DNA from: Ferrimonas senticii DSM 18821 | GTDB lineage: Bacteria > Pseudomonadota > Gammaproteobacteria > Enterobacterales > Shewanellaceae | Direction: 5' to 3' | DNA: 64,000 bases | NCBI RefSeq assembly: GCF_000422665.1 | Contig: NZ_AUGM01000012.1 | Location: 62,001-126,000 of the forward strand | Part shown: positions 43,263 through 51,745 of the stretch, in pieces | How the letters are laid out: every line of letters starts with the position of its first letter | Position numbering within the stretch: the first letter of the stretch is position 1 | The notes under the pieces: model-generated | The model's database searches: none | What the model was told of the DNA's origin: nothing | What the model saw: only the letters and a program-made list of their open reading frames with translations | Made by a program: the position numbers and the translations under genes

Positions 43263-45071
43263 ATGCTTAACTCAAAATGCACGGTGACCGCTCTTGCCCT
43301 CGCCACCCTGCTGAGCGGCTGCGCCGCCACCCCGGAATCCACCACGGCCAGCGGCAATACCGCGAGCACCGAGGCGGTTACTCAAGCCAATGCCGAGCAA
43401 GTTCGCGCGATCATGGACGCCAGCTGGCAGCTACAACTTAGCGCCAGTCCAATGCTGGCCAAACGCTTTGGTGATGACAGTGCCGATGCGCGCCTGCCAG
43501 ACTACCGCCCCGAAACCCTCAGCCAACGGCACCAACAACAATTACGGCTGTTGACCCAAGCCAATGCCATCGCCACTGACGGCCTAAGCCCCCAGCAGCA
43601 AGCGGATCTGGCGATTGTGAAATACCAACTGCAAAACCAGATCGACAGTTACCGCTTTAATGAACATCAGCGGCCCATCTCCGCCGAAGGCGGCTTCCAC
43701 AGCTATCTGGCGGGCATCGCCCGCAATCGCCAGCTGCAAACCGAACCCGAGGTCGAGGCATATCTCAGCCAACTACAGCAAGTACCGCAACTGTTTGCCC
43801 AGCAACAACATTGGCTCAGCGAAGGTGCCCGCAGCGGCAATACCGTCCCGCGAGCGGTGCTGACCGGCTTTGACGACGGCATTCGCGCCTTTATTGGCGA
43901 AGCCGAGGCCAGCCTGTTCTACCAACCCTTTGCCAACTTGCCAGCGGATTTCCCCAATCGCGATCACTGGCAACAGCAAGGCTTAGCGGCGGTCAGCACG
44001 CTAGTGATCCCCAGTTACCAAGGCTTTCTCGACTTTTATCTGCAGCAATATCTGCCCGCCGCGCAACCCCAGATCGGCGCCAGCGCCTTGCCTAATGGTG
44101 GCGCCTATTACGACAACCGCGTCCGCCATTTCACCACCCTCGAGATGACCGCCGAGCAAGTGCATCAACTGGGGCTGGATGAAGTGGCGCGGATCCGCGC
44201 TGAGATGCTGGCGGTAATTGATGCCAGCGGCTTTGACGGTGACTTTGAGGCCTTTCTGGCGTTCCTGCGCAGCGATCCTCAGTTCTATCCGAAAACCGCC
44301 AATGAACTGCTGTATTACGCTGCTCACCTATCCAAACAGGCGGATGCGGCACTGCCCAAGCTATTCAATACCCTGCCGGTGACCCCTTATGGCATTAAGC
44401 CGGTGCCCGCCGAGATCGCCCCGAAATACACCACCGGCCGCTACAGCCCCGCCAGCAGCGCCACCGATGCCGGCTATTACTGGGTGAACACCTATGCCCT
44501 TGGCAAACGACCACTGTACGAGATGGAAGCCCTGACCCTGCACGAAGCGGTACCGGGCCACCATCTGCAGATTGCGCTGGCGTCGGAGCTGGATCTACAC
44601 CCGCTGCGGCGCAGCTACTACATCAGCGCTTTTGGCGAGGGGTGGGGACTGTACGCCGAAAAGTTGGGGCTAGAGATGGGTTTTTACCAAGATCCCTACA
44701 GCAACTTTGGCCGCTTAACCTACGAGATGTGGCGCGCCTGCCGTTTGGTGGTGGACACCGGCATTCACGCCAAAGGCTGGAGTCGCCAACAAGCGATCGA
44801 CTATCTGGCAGCCAACACTGCGCTGTCATTGCATAATGTCACCACCGAGATCGACCGCTATATCGGCTGGCCAGGACAAGCGCTGTCCTACAAAATCGGC
44901 GAACTCACCCTATGGCGACTGCGGCACCAAGCCGAACAACAGCTCGGCGATGCCTTTGATATTCGCCAGTTCCACGATCAGCTGCTGCAAGGTGGCTCAA
45001 TGCCACTGGGACAGCTAGAACAGCAGATCCAGCAATGGATTACCCAGCAACAGCAAACGGTTAAGTCATAA
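43263..45071 (+). CDS. DUF885-family lipoprotein (putative metallopeptidase)
   Basis: The 602-residue protein has a lipoprotein signal peptide ending LATLLSGC (Cys about residue 19) and the DUF885 signature TLHEAVPGHHLQIALASEL (about residues 428-446), an HExxxGHH arrangement resembling zinc peptidases, followed by GEGWGLYAEKLGLEMG. Family members have been proposed to be peptidases of the periplasm; substrates are unknown. The gene stands alone, after the hemN terminator and 65 bases before pldB. Confidence 0.88.
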   Translation: MLNSKCTVTALALATLLSGCAATPESTTASGNTASTEAVTQANAEQVRAIMDASWQLQLSASPMLAKRFGDDSADARLPDYRPETLSQRHQQQLRLLTQANAIATDGLSPQQQADLAIVKYQLQNQIDSYRFNEHQRPISAEGGFHSYLAGIARNRQLQTEPEVEAYLSQLQQVPQLFAQQQHWLSEGARSGNTVPRAVLTGFDDGIRAFIGEAEASLFYQPFANLPADFPNRDHWQQQGLAAVSTLVIPSYQGFLDFYLQQYLPAAQPQIGASALPNGGAYYDNRVRHFTTLEMTAEQVHQLGLDEVARIRAEMLAVIDASGFDGDFEAFLAFLRSDPQFYPKTANELLYYAAHLSKQADAALPKLFNTLPVTPYGIKPVPAEIAPKYTTGRYSPASSATDAGYYWVNTYALGKRPLYEMEALTLHEAVPGHHLQIALASELDLHPLRRSYYISAFGEGWGLYAEKLGLEMGFYQDPYSNFGRLTYEMWRACRLVVDTGIHAKGWSRQQAIDYLAANTALSLHNVTTEIDRYIGWPGQALSYKIGELTLWRLRHQAEQQLGDAFDIRQFHDQLLQGGSMPLGQLEQQIQQWITQQQQTVKS

Positions 45072-45136
45072 TCGCCGTAAAACCATGGTGCCGTTTTCGC
45101 CGGCACTGTGGTTACAATCTCAAAAAACTCAAACAG

Positions 45137-46054
45137 ATGACGTTGATGTTCCAATTACCAAGCGATACCTCACTGTGGCAACAAGCCGAGCATGGTTACT
45201 TTGATGGCGTGCAAAACCTCGCCCTGCGCTACTGCATCTTGCGCCAGCCAGCCGCCCGCACCAGTCGCGGTGCCTTGGTGCTGTGCACCGGCCGTGGTGA
45301 CAGTTTCAGCCGCTACTGGCCGCAGATTGAGTGGCTATATCAACAGGGGTTTTGTCTGTATTTGTGGGATCACCGTGGCCAAGGGTTGTCGGCTCGACTA
45401 TTGCCTAACCGGCAAGTGGGCCATGTGCAGCATTTTGATGACTACGTCGCTGATATGACGCGATTTATCCGCGAAAAGCTCAATCCAGATAATCCTACTC
45501 AGCGTTATCTGCTGGGGCATTCTATGGGCGGGGCGATTGCGACACTGTATCTGGCCAAGTATCCACACCAATTTGATAAAGCGATGTTGGTGGCGCCGAT
45601 GATGGACATCAATCTGCCCGCGCCCCGGAAGTTGCTGACGCCACTGTTGGCGCTGTTTCATCGCTTGCGCCCGACCGGCTACGCCATTGGTGGCAGCGAT
45701 TATCAGGTGAAACCGTTTGCCGACAATCCCTACACCGGCGACCGAGCGCAATTTGATTGGAATCATTGGTTGCATCAACAGCAACCAGAGCTGCAAGTCG
45801 GCAGCCCCAGCGTTCATTGGATCCGCCATGCGTTAGCGGTCTGTGATCGTTTGAGTAACACCCAAGTCACTACGCCGCTGCTACTGGCCATCGCCGAACA
45901 GGAGCGGATCGTTAGCAACCCGCCGATCTATCAATTTGCCGAGCGTGGCGGCCACCAAACTTTGACCATCGAAGATGGTCGGCATGAGCTATTGATGGAG
46001 CGCCCGCCGCTGCGCCAGCAACTTTATAACGCCCTGCTGCAATGGTTTAACTAG
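45137..46054 (+). CDS. pldB: Alpha/beta hydrolase, lysophospholipase L2-like
   Basis: The 305-residue protein has a serine-hydrolase elbow, YLLGHSMGGAIATLYLAKYP (Ser about residue 132), an oxyanion region VLCTGRGDSFSRYWP, the WDHRGQGLSARL segment, and a C-terminal ESLxxDG-like IEDGRHELLMERP with the catalytic His. This is the layout of PldB monoacylglycerol lipase/lysophospholipase proteins. The ATG at 45137 is used; another three codons later is possible and neither has a clear ribosome-binding site. Its last eight bases overlap the end of the convergent PAS gene. Confidence 0.85.
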   Translation: MTLMFQLPSDTSLWQQAEHGYFDGVQNLALRYCILRQPAARTSRGALVLCTGRGDSFSRYWPQIEWLYQQGFCLYLWDHRGQGLSARLLPNRQVGHVQHFDDYVADMTRFIREKLNPDNPTQRYLLGHSMGGAIATLYLAKYPHQFDKAMLVAPMMDINLPAPRKLLTPLLALFHRLRPTGYAIGGSDYQVKPFADNPYTGDRAQFDWNHWLHQQQPELQVGSPSVHWIRHALAVCDRLSNTQVTTPLLLAIAEQERIVSNPPIYQFAERGGHQTLTIEDGRHELLMERPPLRQQLYNALLQWFN

Positions 46055-47189
46055 CCGTTGATTGCGCTAACTCACGGTTCACTTTGTCAGTAATATCGAT
46101 ATGGGTGCCGACCATCCGCAACGGTTTGCCGCGTTCATCCCATTCCACAATCAGCCCTTGGGTTTTAACCCACAAATAATGGCCATCACGATGCTGTAAG
46201 CGGATCTTGGCGGTCATCACCCCTTGTTGATCTTGCAGATGCTGCCGCAACACCATCAACATCCGCGGGCGATCACTGGGGTGAACCCGCTGCTCAAAGG
46301 CGGCAAAACTGGCGGCGAGTTCATCGTCGCGATAGCCCAGCATTGATTTCCAGTGATGGGAAAAGTAGACCTGATCGTGCTCGATATGCCACTCCCACAC
46401 CCCGGCTTGCAGGCTTTCGATGGCAAACAGCCAACGCTGCTCGGTCGCTGCCAATTGCAGATAAGCACGGCGCAAGCGTTGATTGCTTTGGTGGTAATGG
46501 CGCCACAATTGATGGAACTCTTTCACCGGCCCCAGTGGCAGCGTTTCGCTGCTGCTTTCATGAAACTGCGCTACCCCCAGTTGTAACTGCCTGAGCGGCA
46601 ACACCAACCAGCGATAACACAGCCACGCCAGCAGCAAAAAACTCAGTCCCGCCAACGCCACCAGACGCCAATGGTTGTGCAGCAACGCTTGGTCTATCTG
46701 ACGTTGATTGCCCATCAGATCCAACTCAAGAAACAGCAAGCGACCACTGAATTGGGGCAACAACTGCAGCAGCGGATAATACAACTGCACTCGGTACTCG
46801 CTGGCCATATGCTGCGATACCGGGGTGGCCGAATCCAAAGCGCGCTGAGCCGCGATCGGATCGAACCGTTGCCAAGGTGGCCGCAGCGCATTGGCTGAGG
46901 CCAACGGCTGTAACTGCCGATCGACAATCGCCAAAAACACCGCACTGTGGCCAAGCTGCCAAAAATCCATCCCAGCAAACGCCTCGCTTTTGGAGGTCAA
47001 AATCCGCTGTTCAATCCATTTCGCTTGCCCCATCAGCAATCGCTGTTGTTGCGCCAACAGCTGCTGATCGATTACCCGATGGTGAAACACCATATCCACC
47101 AGCAACATCACCACCAACACCACCGCCAGCAGCGGCAAGATCAGGCCCATCAATGGCCATTGGCGACGGGTTCGCAGTCCCCTTTTCAT
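46047..47189 (-). CDS. Membrane PAS-domain sensor lacking an output domain
   Basis: The 380-residue protein has membrane segments at about 12-34 and 180-197 around a periplasmic sensor of about 145 residues, a HAMP-like linker (VLPLRQLQLGVAQF), and one PAS_3-type domain (about 245-365) with the PAC motif RDGHYLWVKTQGLIVEWDER and MVGTHIDITDKVN. It then ends after ten residues. Proteins with this layout normally continue into a GGDEF, EAL or kinase domain; none is present in any frame downstream, where pldB ends instead. It could be a truncated diguanylate cyclase or a sensor acting through a partner. Confidence 0.75.
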   Translation of the reverse strand: MKRGLRTRRQWPLMGLILPLLAVVLVVMLLVDMVFHHRVIDQQLLAQQQRLLMGQAKWIEQRILTSKSEAFAGMDFWQLGHSAVFLAIVDRQLQPLASANALRPPWQRFDPIAAQRALDSATPVSQHMASEYRVQLYYPLLQLLPQFSGRLLFLELDLMGNQRQIDQALLHNHWRLVALAGLSFLLLAWLCYRWLVLPLRQLQLGVAQFHESSSETLPLGPVKEFHQLWRHYHQSNQRLRRAYLQLAATEQRWLFAIESLQAGVWEWHIEHDQVYFSHHWKSMLGYRDDELAASFAAFEQRVHPSDRPRMLMVLRQHLQDQQGVMTAKIRLQHRDGHYLWVKTQGLIVEWDERGKPLRMVGTHIDITDKVNRELAQSTAS

Positions 47190-47262
47190 CCTTGAATTCC
47201 GTAATCAATTATTGCTAATCCGCAGCATAAAACCGTTGCTACGGCGGCCAAACGGTTTGCCG

Positions 47263-48177
47263 TTAGCTATTGGCGGAACAGCCAATAAGCGCTCGATCCC
47301 AGTACGGCGGATCGCCATAGGCATCGGCAAAAAAGTCGATAAAAGCTCGCACCTTCGGTGCCAACAGCTGCGAGCTGGGATAAACCGCCCACACCGCCGC
47401 TTGGTTATACAGCGGGTACTGCGCCAGCACCTGCACCAGCTCGCCCCGTTGTAGCTCTTGGTAGACACTCCAGGTCGCGGAGATCGCGATCCCCAATCCC
47501 GCCACGCAGGCCTGCTTTAGCGCGGTACCATTATCGGTGCGCAGCGGTCCCTGTGGGCGAATGCTGAGCTCGCCATCGGCAAACTGCCAATGCTCCAGCC
47601 CAATCAAACTTAAACACTGATGTTGCTTTAGCTCTGCCGGTGTCTGTGGCGTACCGTGCTGCGCTAAGTATGCCGGTGACGCGGTCAGAATACGTTGGTC
47701 CGGCGCCAGTTTTCGGGCAATCAAGCTGGAGTCCTTTAACGCCGAATTGCGGATCGCCACATCAAAGCCGCCCTCAACCAGATCGACCACGGTATCGGTA
47801 AAACGCAGATCCAGTTTTAGGTCGGGGTAACGCGCTAAAAACTCACTCATTCGCGGCATCAAGTGGGTACAACCGAACGATGCCGGCGCGGTGATCCGCA
47901 ACGTCCCGGAGGGAGTGACGCTGCCAGAACCAACCGCCGCCTTGGTGACTTCCACCTGTGCCAACAGCGATTCAGCGTGCGGCAGCAGGGTCATACCCTC
48001 TTCCGTTAGCGCCACCTTTCGGGTGGTGCGATGCAATAACCGCACCCCAAGGGATTGTTCCAACTTATTGATGTAGCTGCTGGCCACCGCTGCTGATAAC
48101 CCCAGTTCGGTGCCGGCGGCACTAATGTTATGGGTAGCTGCCACGCGCACAAATAGCTGCAGATGATCCAGATTCAT
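47263..48177 (-). CDS. LysR-family transcriptional regulator
   Basis: The 304-residue protein has an N-terminal winged helix-turn-helix (LQLFVRVAATHNISAAGTELGLS, residues 6-28) and a periplasmic-binding-like effector domain. It belongs to the CrgA-like group by its TPSGTLRITAPASFG segment. It is divergent from an SDR gene, the usual arrangement for a regulator of that gene; the AT-rich 109-bp intergenic region has an inverted TTGATA (48191-48196) / TATCAA (48219-48224) pair that may be its operator. The ligand is unknown. Confidence 0.9.
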   Translation of the reverse strand: MNLDHLQLFVRVAATHNISAAGTELGLSAAVASSYINKLEQSLGVRLLHRTTRKVALTEEGMTLLPHAESLLAQVEVTKAAVGSGSVTPSGTLRITAPASFGCTHLMPRMSEFLARYPDLKLDLRFTDTVVDLVEGGFDVAIRNSALKDSSLIARKLAPDQRILTASPAYLAQHGTPQTPAELKQHQCLSLIGLEHWQFADGELSIRPQGPLRTDNGTALKQACVAGLGIAISATWSVYQELQRGELVQVLAQYPLYNQAAVWAVYPSSQLLAPKVRAFIDFFADAYGDPPYWDRALIGCSANS

Positions 48178-48286
48178 TATCTACATTTTGTTGATAGTTA
48201 ATTTATGAACAACTGTATTATCAATATAGAAATCGGGCAATACAATCACCCTCATATTGAGCGTCCATTCCGACAGGAGAACCCCC

Positions 48287-49093
48287 ATGAGCAAAACCAT
48301 TCTGATCACCGGCGCCACCGATGGCATCGGCTTGGTTACCGCGCAGATGCTGGTTGAACAAGGTCATCACGTTATCGTTCATGGCCGCAACCCAGCCAAG
48401 ATCGATGCGGTGGTTGCCCAGCTGCGCGAAATTGGCAGCGGCCAAGTGGCCAGCGTAGTGGCGGATCTCTCCAACATTGCCGACATCGCGCCAATGGCGG
48501 CGGCAGTGGCCAGCAAGGTTGAACGCCTAGATGTGCTGATCAACAACGCCGGGGTGTTTACCAGTGGCGCGCCGATCACCGCCGATAATCTGGATGTACG
48601 CTTTGCAGTCAACACTATCGCCCCGTATGCGTTGACTAAAGCATTACTGCCGTTGCTGGACGCCAACTCGCGGGTGGTGAATCTCTCCAGCGCCGCACAA
48701 GCGCCGGTGGATCTGCACGCCTTGGTCAATCCTGTGCGTTTGGGCGATAACGCCGCCTACGCCCAAAGCAAGCTGGCGCTGACCATGTGGACCAAGCAGT
48801 GGGGTGAGCAGCTGAAAGGCCAAGGGCCAATGTTGGTGGCGATAAACCCGAAATCGTTTCTTGGCAGCAAGATGGTCAAGGATGCCTATGGCATCGCCGG
48901 CAACGATCTGCGTCTGGGCGCCGACATCCTAGTGCGAGCGGCGCTAGCAGACGAGTTTGCCGACGCCCATGGTCGTTATTTTGATAACGACGCCGAGCGC
49001 TTTGCCAACCCGCACCCGCAAGCGATGAGCAGCGCCAATAACCAAGCGCTGATCGACACCATCGAGCAGTGGCTGGCGCAGCACTCTAGCTAA
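48287..49093 (+). CDS. Short-chain dehydrogenase/reductase
   Basis: The 268-residue oxidoreductase has the NAD(P)-binding motif ITGATDGIGLVTAQM (residues 6-20), the NNAG motif in VLINNAGVFTSG, catalytic Ser in VVNLSSAAQ and the YxxxK pair in AAYAQSKLAL. An Arg after the second strand (VHGRNP) favours NADPH. The substrate is unknown. The ATG has AGGAGA upstream. It is divergent from, and probably regulated by, the LysR protein at 47263-48177. Confidence 0.9.
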   Translation: MSKTILITGATDGIGLVTAQMLVEQGHHVIVHGRNPAKIDAVVAQLREIGSGQVASVVADLSNIADIAPMAAAVASKVERLDVLINNAGVFTSGAPITADNLDVRFAVNTIAPYALTKALLPLLDANSRVVNLSSAAQAPVDLHALVNPVRLGDNAAYAQSKLALTMWTKQWGEQLKGQGPMLVAINPKSFLGSKMVKDAYGIAGNDLRLGADILVRAALADEFADAHGRYFDNDAERFANPHPQAMSSANNQALIDTIEQWLAQHSS

Positions 49094-49117
49094 TTTAACC
49101 CAGCCAATTTTCCGCTT

Positions 49118-49140
49118 TGACCACCGCATCGCGGTGGTCA
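49118..49140. terminator. Hairpin between SDR and radical SAM genes
   Basis: A perfect ten-base stem, TGACCACCGC / GCGGTGGTCA with loop ATC, lies 25 bases after the SDR stop. No T tract follows, so termination would be weak. Confidence 0.45.
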
Positions 49141-49216
49141 CAACTTTCTCTTGCCTAAAAAAGGCACATCACCCTCTCAGCCAAAGAGGAACCCTTTCGT
49201 TTTTGAGGATCTAACC

Positions 49217-50092
49217 ATGCAGTATCAAGGTAAAGTTTATCGCCCTTGGCCAGAAGCACAGAGTGTGCTGATCCAAGCCACGCTGGGGTGCAGCAACAAC
49301 CAGTGCACCTTCTGCACCATGTTTGACGACAAGCGCTTTAAAGTGCGCGATATCGACGATGTGTTTGCCGACATCGACCGCTTGCGCATGTTCTATCGCC
49401 ATGTGCCATCGGTGTTTCTGATCGACGGCAACGTGATGGCGATGCGTACCGACAAGCTGCTGCAGATCCTCAACAAGATCACCGCGACTTTCCCAGAGTG
49501 CGAACACATCGCCCTGTACGCCGGCATCAATGATATCCGTCGTAAGAGCATCGACGAGCTCAAGCAATTGAAAGCCGCTGGGCTAACCATCGCCTACACC
49601 GGTCTGGAATCCGGCGACGAGCTGGTACAGCAGAAGATCAAAAAGGGGATGACCTCCAAGCAGGTGATCGAGGGGATGGCGATGATGAAACAGGCCGGCA
49701 TTCGGGTGCTACTGTCGTTCATCTTTGGCCTTGGCGGGCGCGATCGTTCGTTGCAACACATCAAAGCCACCACCGATCTGCTTAACATCACCCAGCCGGA
49801 GGAGATCGCGCCGATGGCGCTGGCGATCCAGCCGGGCAGCGAATTGGAGCAAGAGGTACAGCGCGGCGAATTTGTGCTGCCAACGCCACTGCAGATCCTG
49901 GAGGAAGAGAAGTACTTGCTGGAAAACCTCGATCAGTTCCCGCTGTTTTACTGGGGCGATCATGGCAACAACATCGTCTCCTCCCGTGGTTGGCTGCAGG
50001 ATAACCGTCAGTTGTACCTAGATAAGGTCAATCACGCGATTGCCAACCACCCAATCACCCAACAGCAGATCCTAATGACCTCGCCGTGGTGA
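49217..50092 (+). CDS. Radical SAM protein (B12-independent, Elp3/MiaB-like fold)
   Basis: The 291-residue protein has a radical SAM cluster motif LGCSNNQCTFCTMFDDKRF; its spacing is CX4CX2C, unlike the common CX3CX2C but seen in some uncharacterised families. A SAM-binding GGE-like strand (VFLIDGNVMAMR) and a late TYTGLESGDE segment follow. The substrate is unknown. The ATG at 49217 was chosen, with TGAGGAT about ten bases upstream. The family is widespread near redox genes; nothing in the neighbourhood fixes its role. Confidence 0.82.
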   Translation: MQYQGKVYRPWPEAQSVLIQATLGCSNNQCTFCTMFDDKRFKVRDIDDVFADIDRLRMFYRHVPSVFLIDGNVMAMRTDKLLQILNKITATFPECEHIALYAGINDIRRKSIDELKQLKAAGLTIAYTGLESGDELVQQKIKKGMTSKQVIEGMAMMKQAGIRVLLSFIFGLGGRDRSLQHIKATTDLLNITQPEEIAPMALAIQPGSELEQEVQRGEFVLPTPLQILEEEKYLLENLDQFPLFYWGDHGNNIVSSRGWLQDNRQLYLDKVNHAIANHPITQQQILMTSPW

Positions 50093-50131
50093 GACCCATG
50101 GGTGCCAAGGACGGCACTTCAATTGATAGAT

Positions 50132-50156
50132 AAAAACTAACAAACAGTTAGTTTTT
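50132..50156. promoter_or_regulatory. Hairpin/palindrome upstream of the quinone-reductase gene
   Basis: AAAAACTAAC, loop AAACA, GTTAGTTTTT. As RNA it would be a weak terminator for the radical SAM gene; as DNA it could be an operator for the gene starting at 50225. The sequence does not decide between them. Confidence 0.5.
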
Positions 50157-50224
50157 GTTGGTCTTATTTGCCGCAACGGTAGCATCTACACTGTGCTCAT
50201 CAACCTTGCTATTGGAGCAGTCCC

Positions 50225-51169
50225 ATGAGCCACATCGTCGTTATCTCCGGCCACCCAGAGCTGGCTAAGTCCAACACCAACAGCCTGATTTTGGATCGCA
50301 TCGGCAATCATTTTGATTCCATCGATGTGCGCCGCTTAGACAGCCTCTACCCTGACTACCGCATCGATGTCGAAGCCGAGCAACAGGCACTGCTAAAAGC
50401 CGATGTGGTGGTGCTGCAGTTCCCATTCTTCTGGTACTCAATGCCGGCACTGCTGAAGAAGTGGCTCGACGATGTGTTTAGCTACAACTTCGCTTATGGC
50501 TCCAAAGGCGACAAACTCAAAGGCAAACAGCTGCTATTGTCGTTCACTATTGGTGGTCCGGCTGAATCTTACGATCCGCTTGGCTACAACCACTTCGCCA
50601 TCGAGCAGTTTATGTTCCCATTGCAGCAGACCGCCTACCTGTCTGGGATGATCTACAACAAGCCGATCTACAGCCACGGCATGGTGTATATCCCGGGGGT
50701 ATACAACACCCTAGAGGCGGTGCAAGCCAATGCCCAGAGCCATGCACAGCGATTGATTGTGGCGGTTGAACAGCTGATTGGCAGTGATGAACCGGCACTT
50801 AAGCAGTTTGCCCAAGATTGGTTTGCGGTAATGGATCAGTTACCAGAGAACAACCTGTGGCTGACCGACCACGTCGCCGAACAGGCACTGTTTGTGACCC
50901 CAGATGGCGAGTTTGTTGGCCCTCAGGGATTCAACGACTGGTACCAAGTGCTGCGCAGTGTGTTTAAGCCTGGCGGCGATCACAACATCGAGCAGCTGCA
51001 GATCAACCGCAATGACCAAGGCTATCAACTGGATCTACGGATTCGTTTGCAGGCCGAGACCCATTCCGGCAAACAGCTGAATATGCTGGTCAATGAGCAG
51101 TGGCAACTGCAACTGCGCGATGGCCGCCCGCAGATCCTGCGCTACGCGGTCGAGCCAGTGCAGGGCTAA
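50225..51169 (+). CDS. NAD(P)H:quinone reductase fused to an NTF2/SnoaL-like domain
   Basis: Residues 1-185 form a flavodoxin-like fold of the NAD(P)H dehydrogenase (quinone)/MdaB/KefF group: VVISGHPELAKSNTNSL, then VVLQFPFFWYSMPALLKKWLDDVF and GKQLLLSFTIGGPAESY. Residues about 195-314 form a second domain (FAQDWFAVMDQLPENNLWLT ... RIRLQAETHSGKQLNMLVNEQW) with the cone-shaped NTF2/SnoaL pattern. The fusion is unusual; these enzymes are typically about 200 residues. The adjacent minus-strand gene encodes a stand-alone NTF2-like protein, suggesting a functional link. The domain split is by pattern recognition. Confidence 0.78.
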   Translation: MSHIVVISGHPELAKSNTNSLILDRIGNHFDSIDVRRLDSLYPDYRIDVEAEQQALLKADVVVLQFPFFWYSMPALLKKWLDDVFSYNFAYGSKGDKLKGKQLLLSFTIGGPAESYDPLGYNHFAIEQFMFPLQQTAYLSGMIYNKPIYSHGMVYIPGVYNTLEAVQANAQSHAQRLIVAVEQLIGSDEPALKQFAQDWFAVMDQLPENNLWLTDHVAEQALFVTPDGEFVGPQGFNDWYQVLRSVFKPGGDHNIEQLQINRNDQGYQLDLRIRLQAETHSGKQLNMLVNEQWQLQLRDGRPQILRYAVEPVQG

Positions 51170-51208
51170 CCCGAAAATTGCGGCGGTGCTCGCCTAACCC
51201 ACCGCCAC

Positions 51209-51252
51209 AAAAACCCCAAAAGCCACGTCAATGACGTGGCTTTTGGGGTTTA
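51209..51252. terminator. Bidirectional terminator, 19-bp perfect stem
   Basis: The stem runs 51211-51229 with 51233-51251 (arm AAACCCCAAAAGCCACGTC), loop AAT. It serves the converging quinone-reductase and NTF2 genes. Confidence 0.9.
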
Positions 51253-51262
51253 TAGCAAACGC

Positions 51263-51637
51263 TTAGCGCTCGCCCAGCACTTCGAAATGATCGCTCACCA
51301 GCAGCGCTCGACCATCTTGCTGCAGCTGCCAGTGTTCGCGATGAACCACCCCAAACGCCTTATTCATGGTCCACTTGGCCGACAACAGATAACCATCATC
51401 ACCTTCAGGTTGCCACTGCACTTCGGTGTAATCGACGTCGGCAAAGCCTTGGTCGATGATCCCCTGCCAAAACGCCTGAATCGCTTCACGGCCAGTAAAC
51501 TCGCCAAACGGAGCCGCCTGCATCCGACAATCCGGATGATATTGCGCCGCACAACCGGCGGCATCTTGTTGATTAAAGGCCTGCTGCCACGCGGCAATCG
51601 CTTGCTGACAAGCGATCAGAGTTGGGTTGTCGGTCAT
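51263..51637 (-). CDS. NTF2/SnoaL-like protein
   Basis: The 124-residue protein shows the SnoaL-like/DUF4440 pattern: a first helix pair (CQQAIAAWQQAFNQQDAAG), the CAAQYHPDCRMQAAPFGEFTGREAI segment typical of the family, and C-terminal strands (REHWQLQQDGRALLVSDHFE). No function is assigned. The ATG giving MTDNPTLIA was chosen, with AGAGG about seven bases upstream, over a TTG five codons earlier. It is divergent from the LysR gene at 51746 and convergent with the reductase-NTF2 fusion, whose second domain has the same fold. Confidence 0.8.
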   Translation of the reverse strand: MTDNPTLIACQQAIAAWQQAFNQQDAAGCAAQYHPDCRMQAAPFGEFTGREAIQAFWQGIIDQGFADVDYTEVQWQPEGDDGYLLSAKWTMNKAFGVVHREHWQLQQDGRALLVSDHFEVLGER

Positions 51638-51745
51638 TGGAGCCTCTGCCAAAGAAAGTTGATTACCCAGTTAGCTTAGCCAACTCAACCACCAGCAAAA
51701 ACGCGCTAATATCAGCAACTCTGTTTCATTAAATCGAACAATTAG

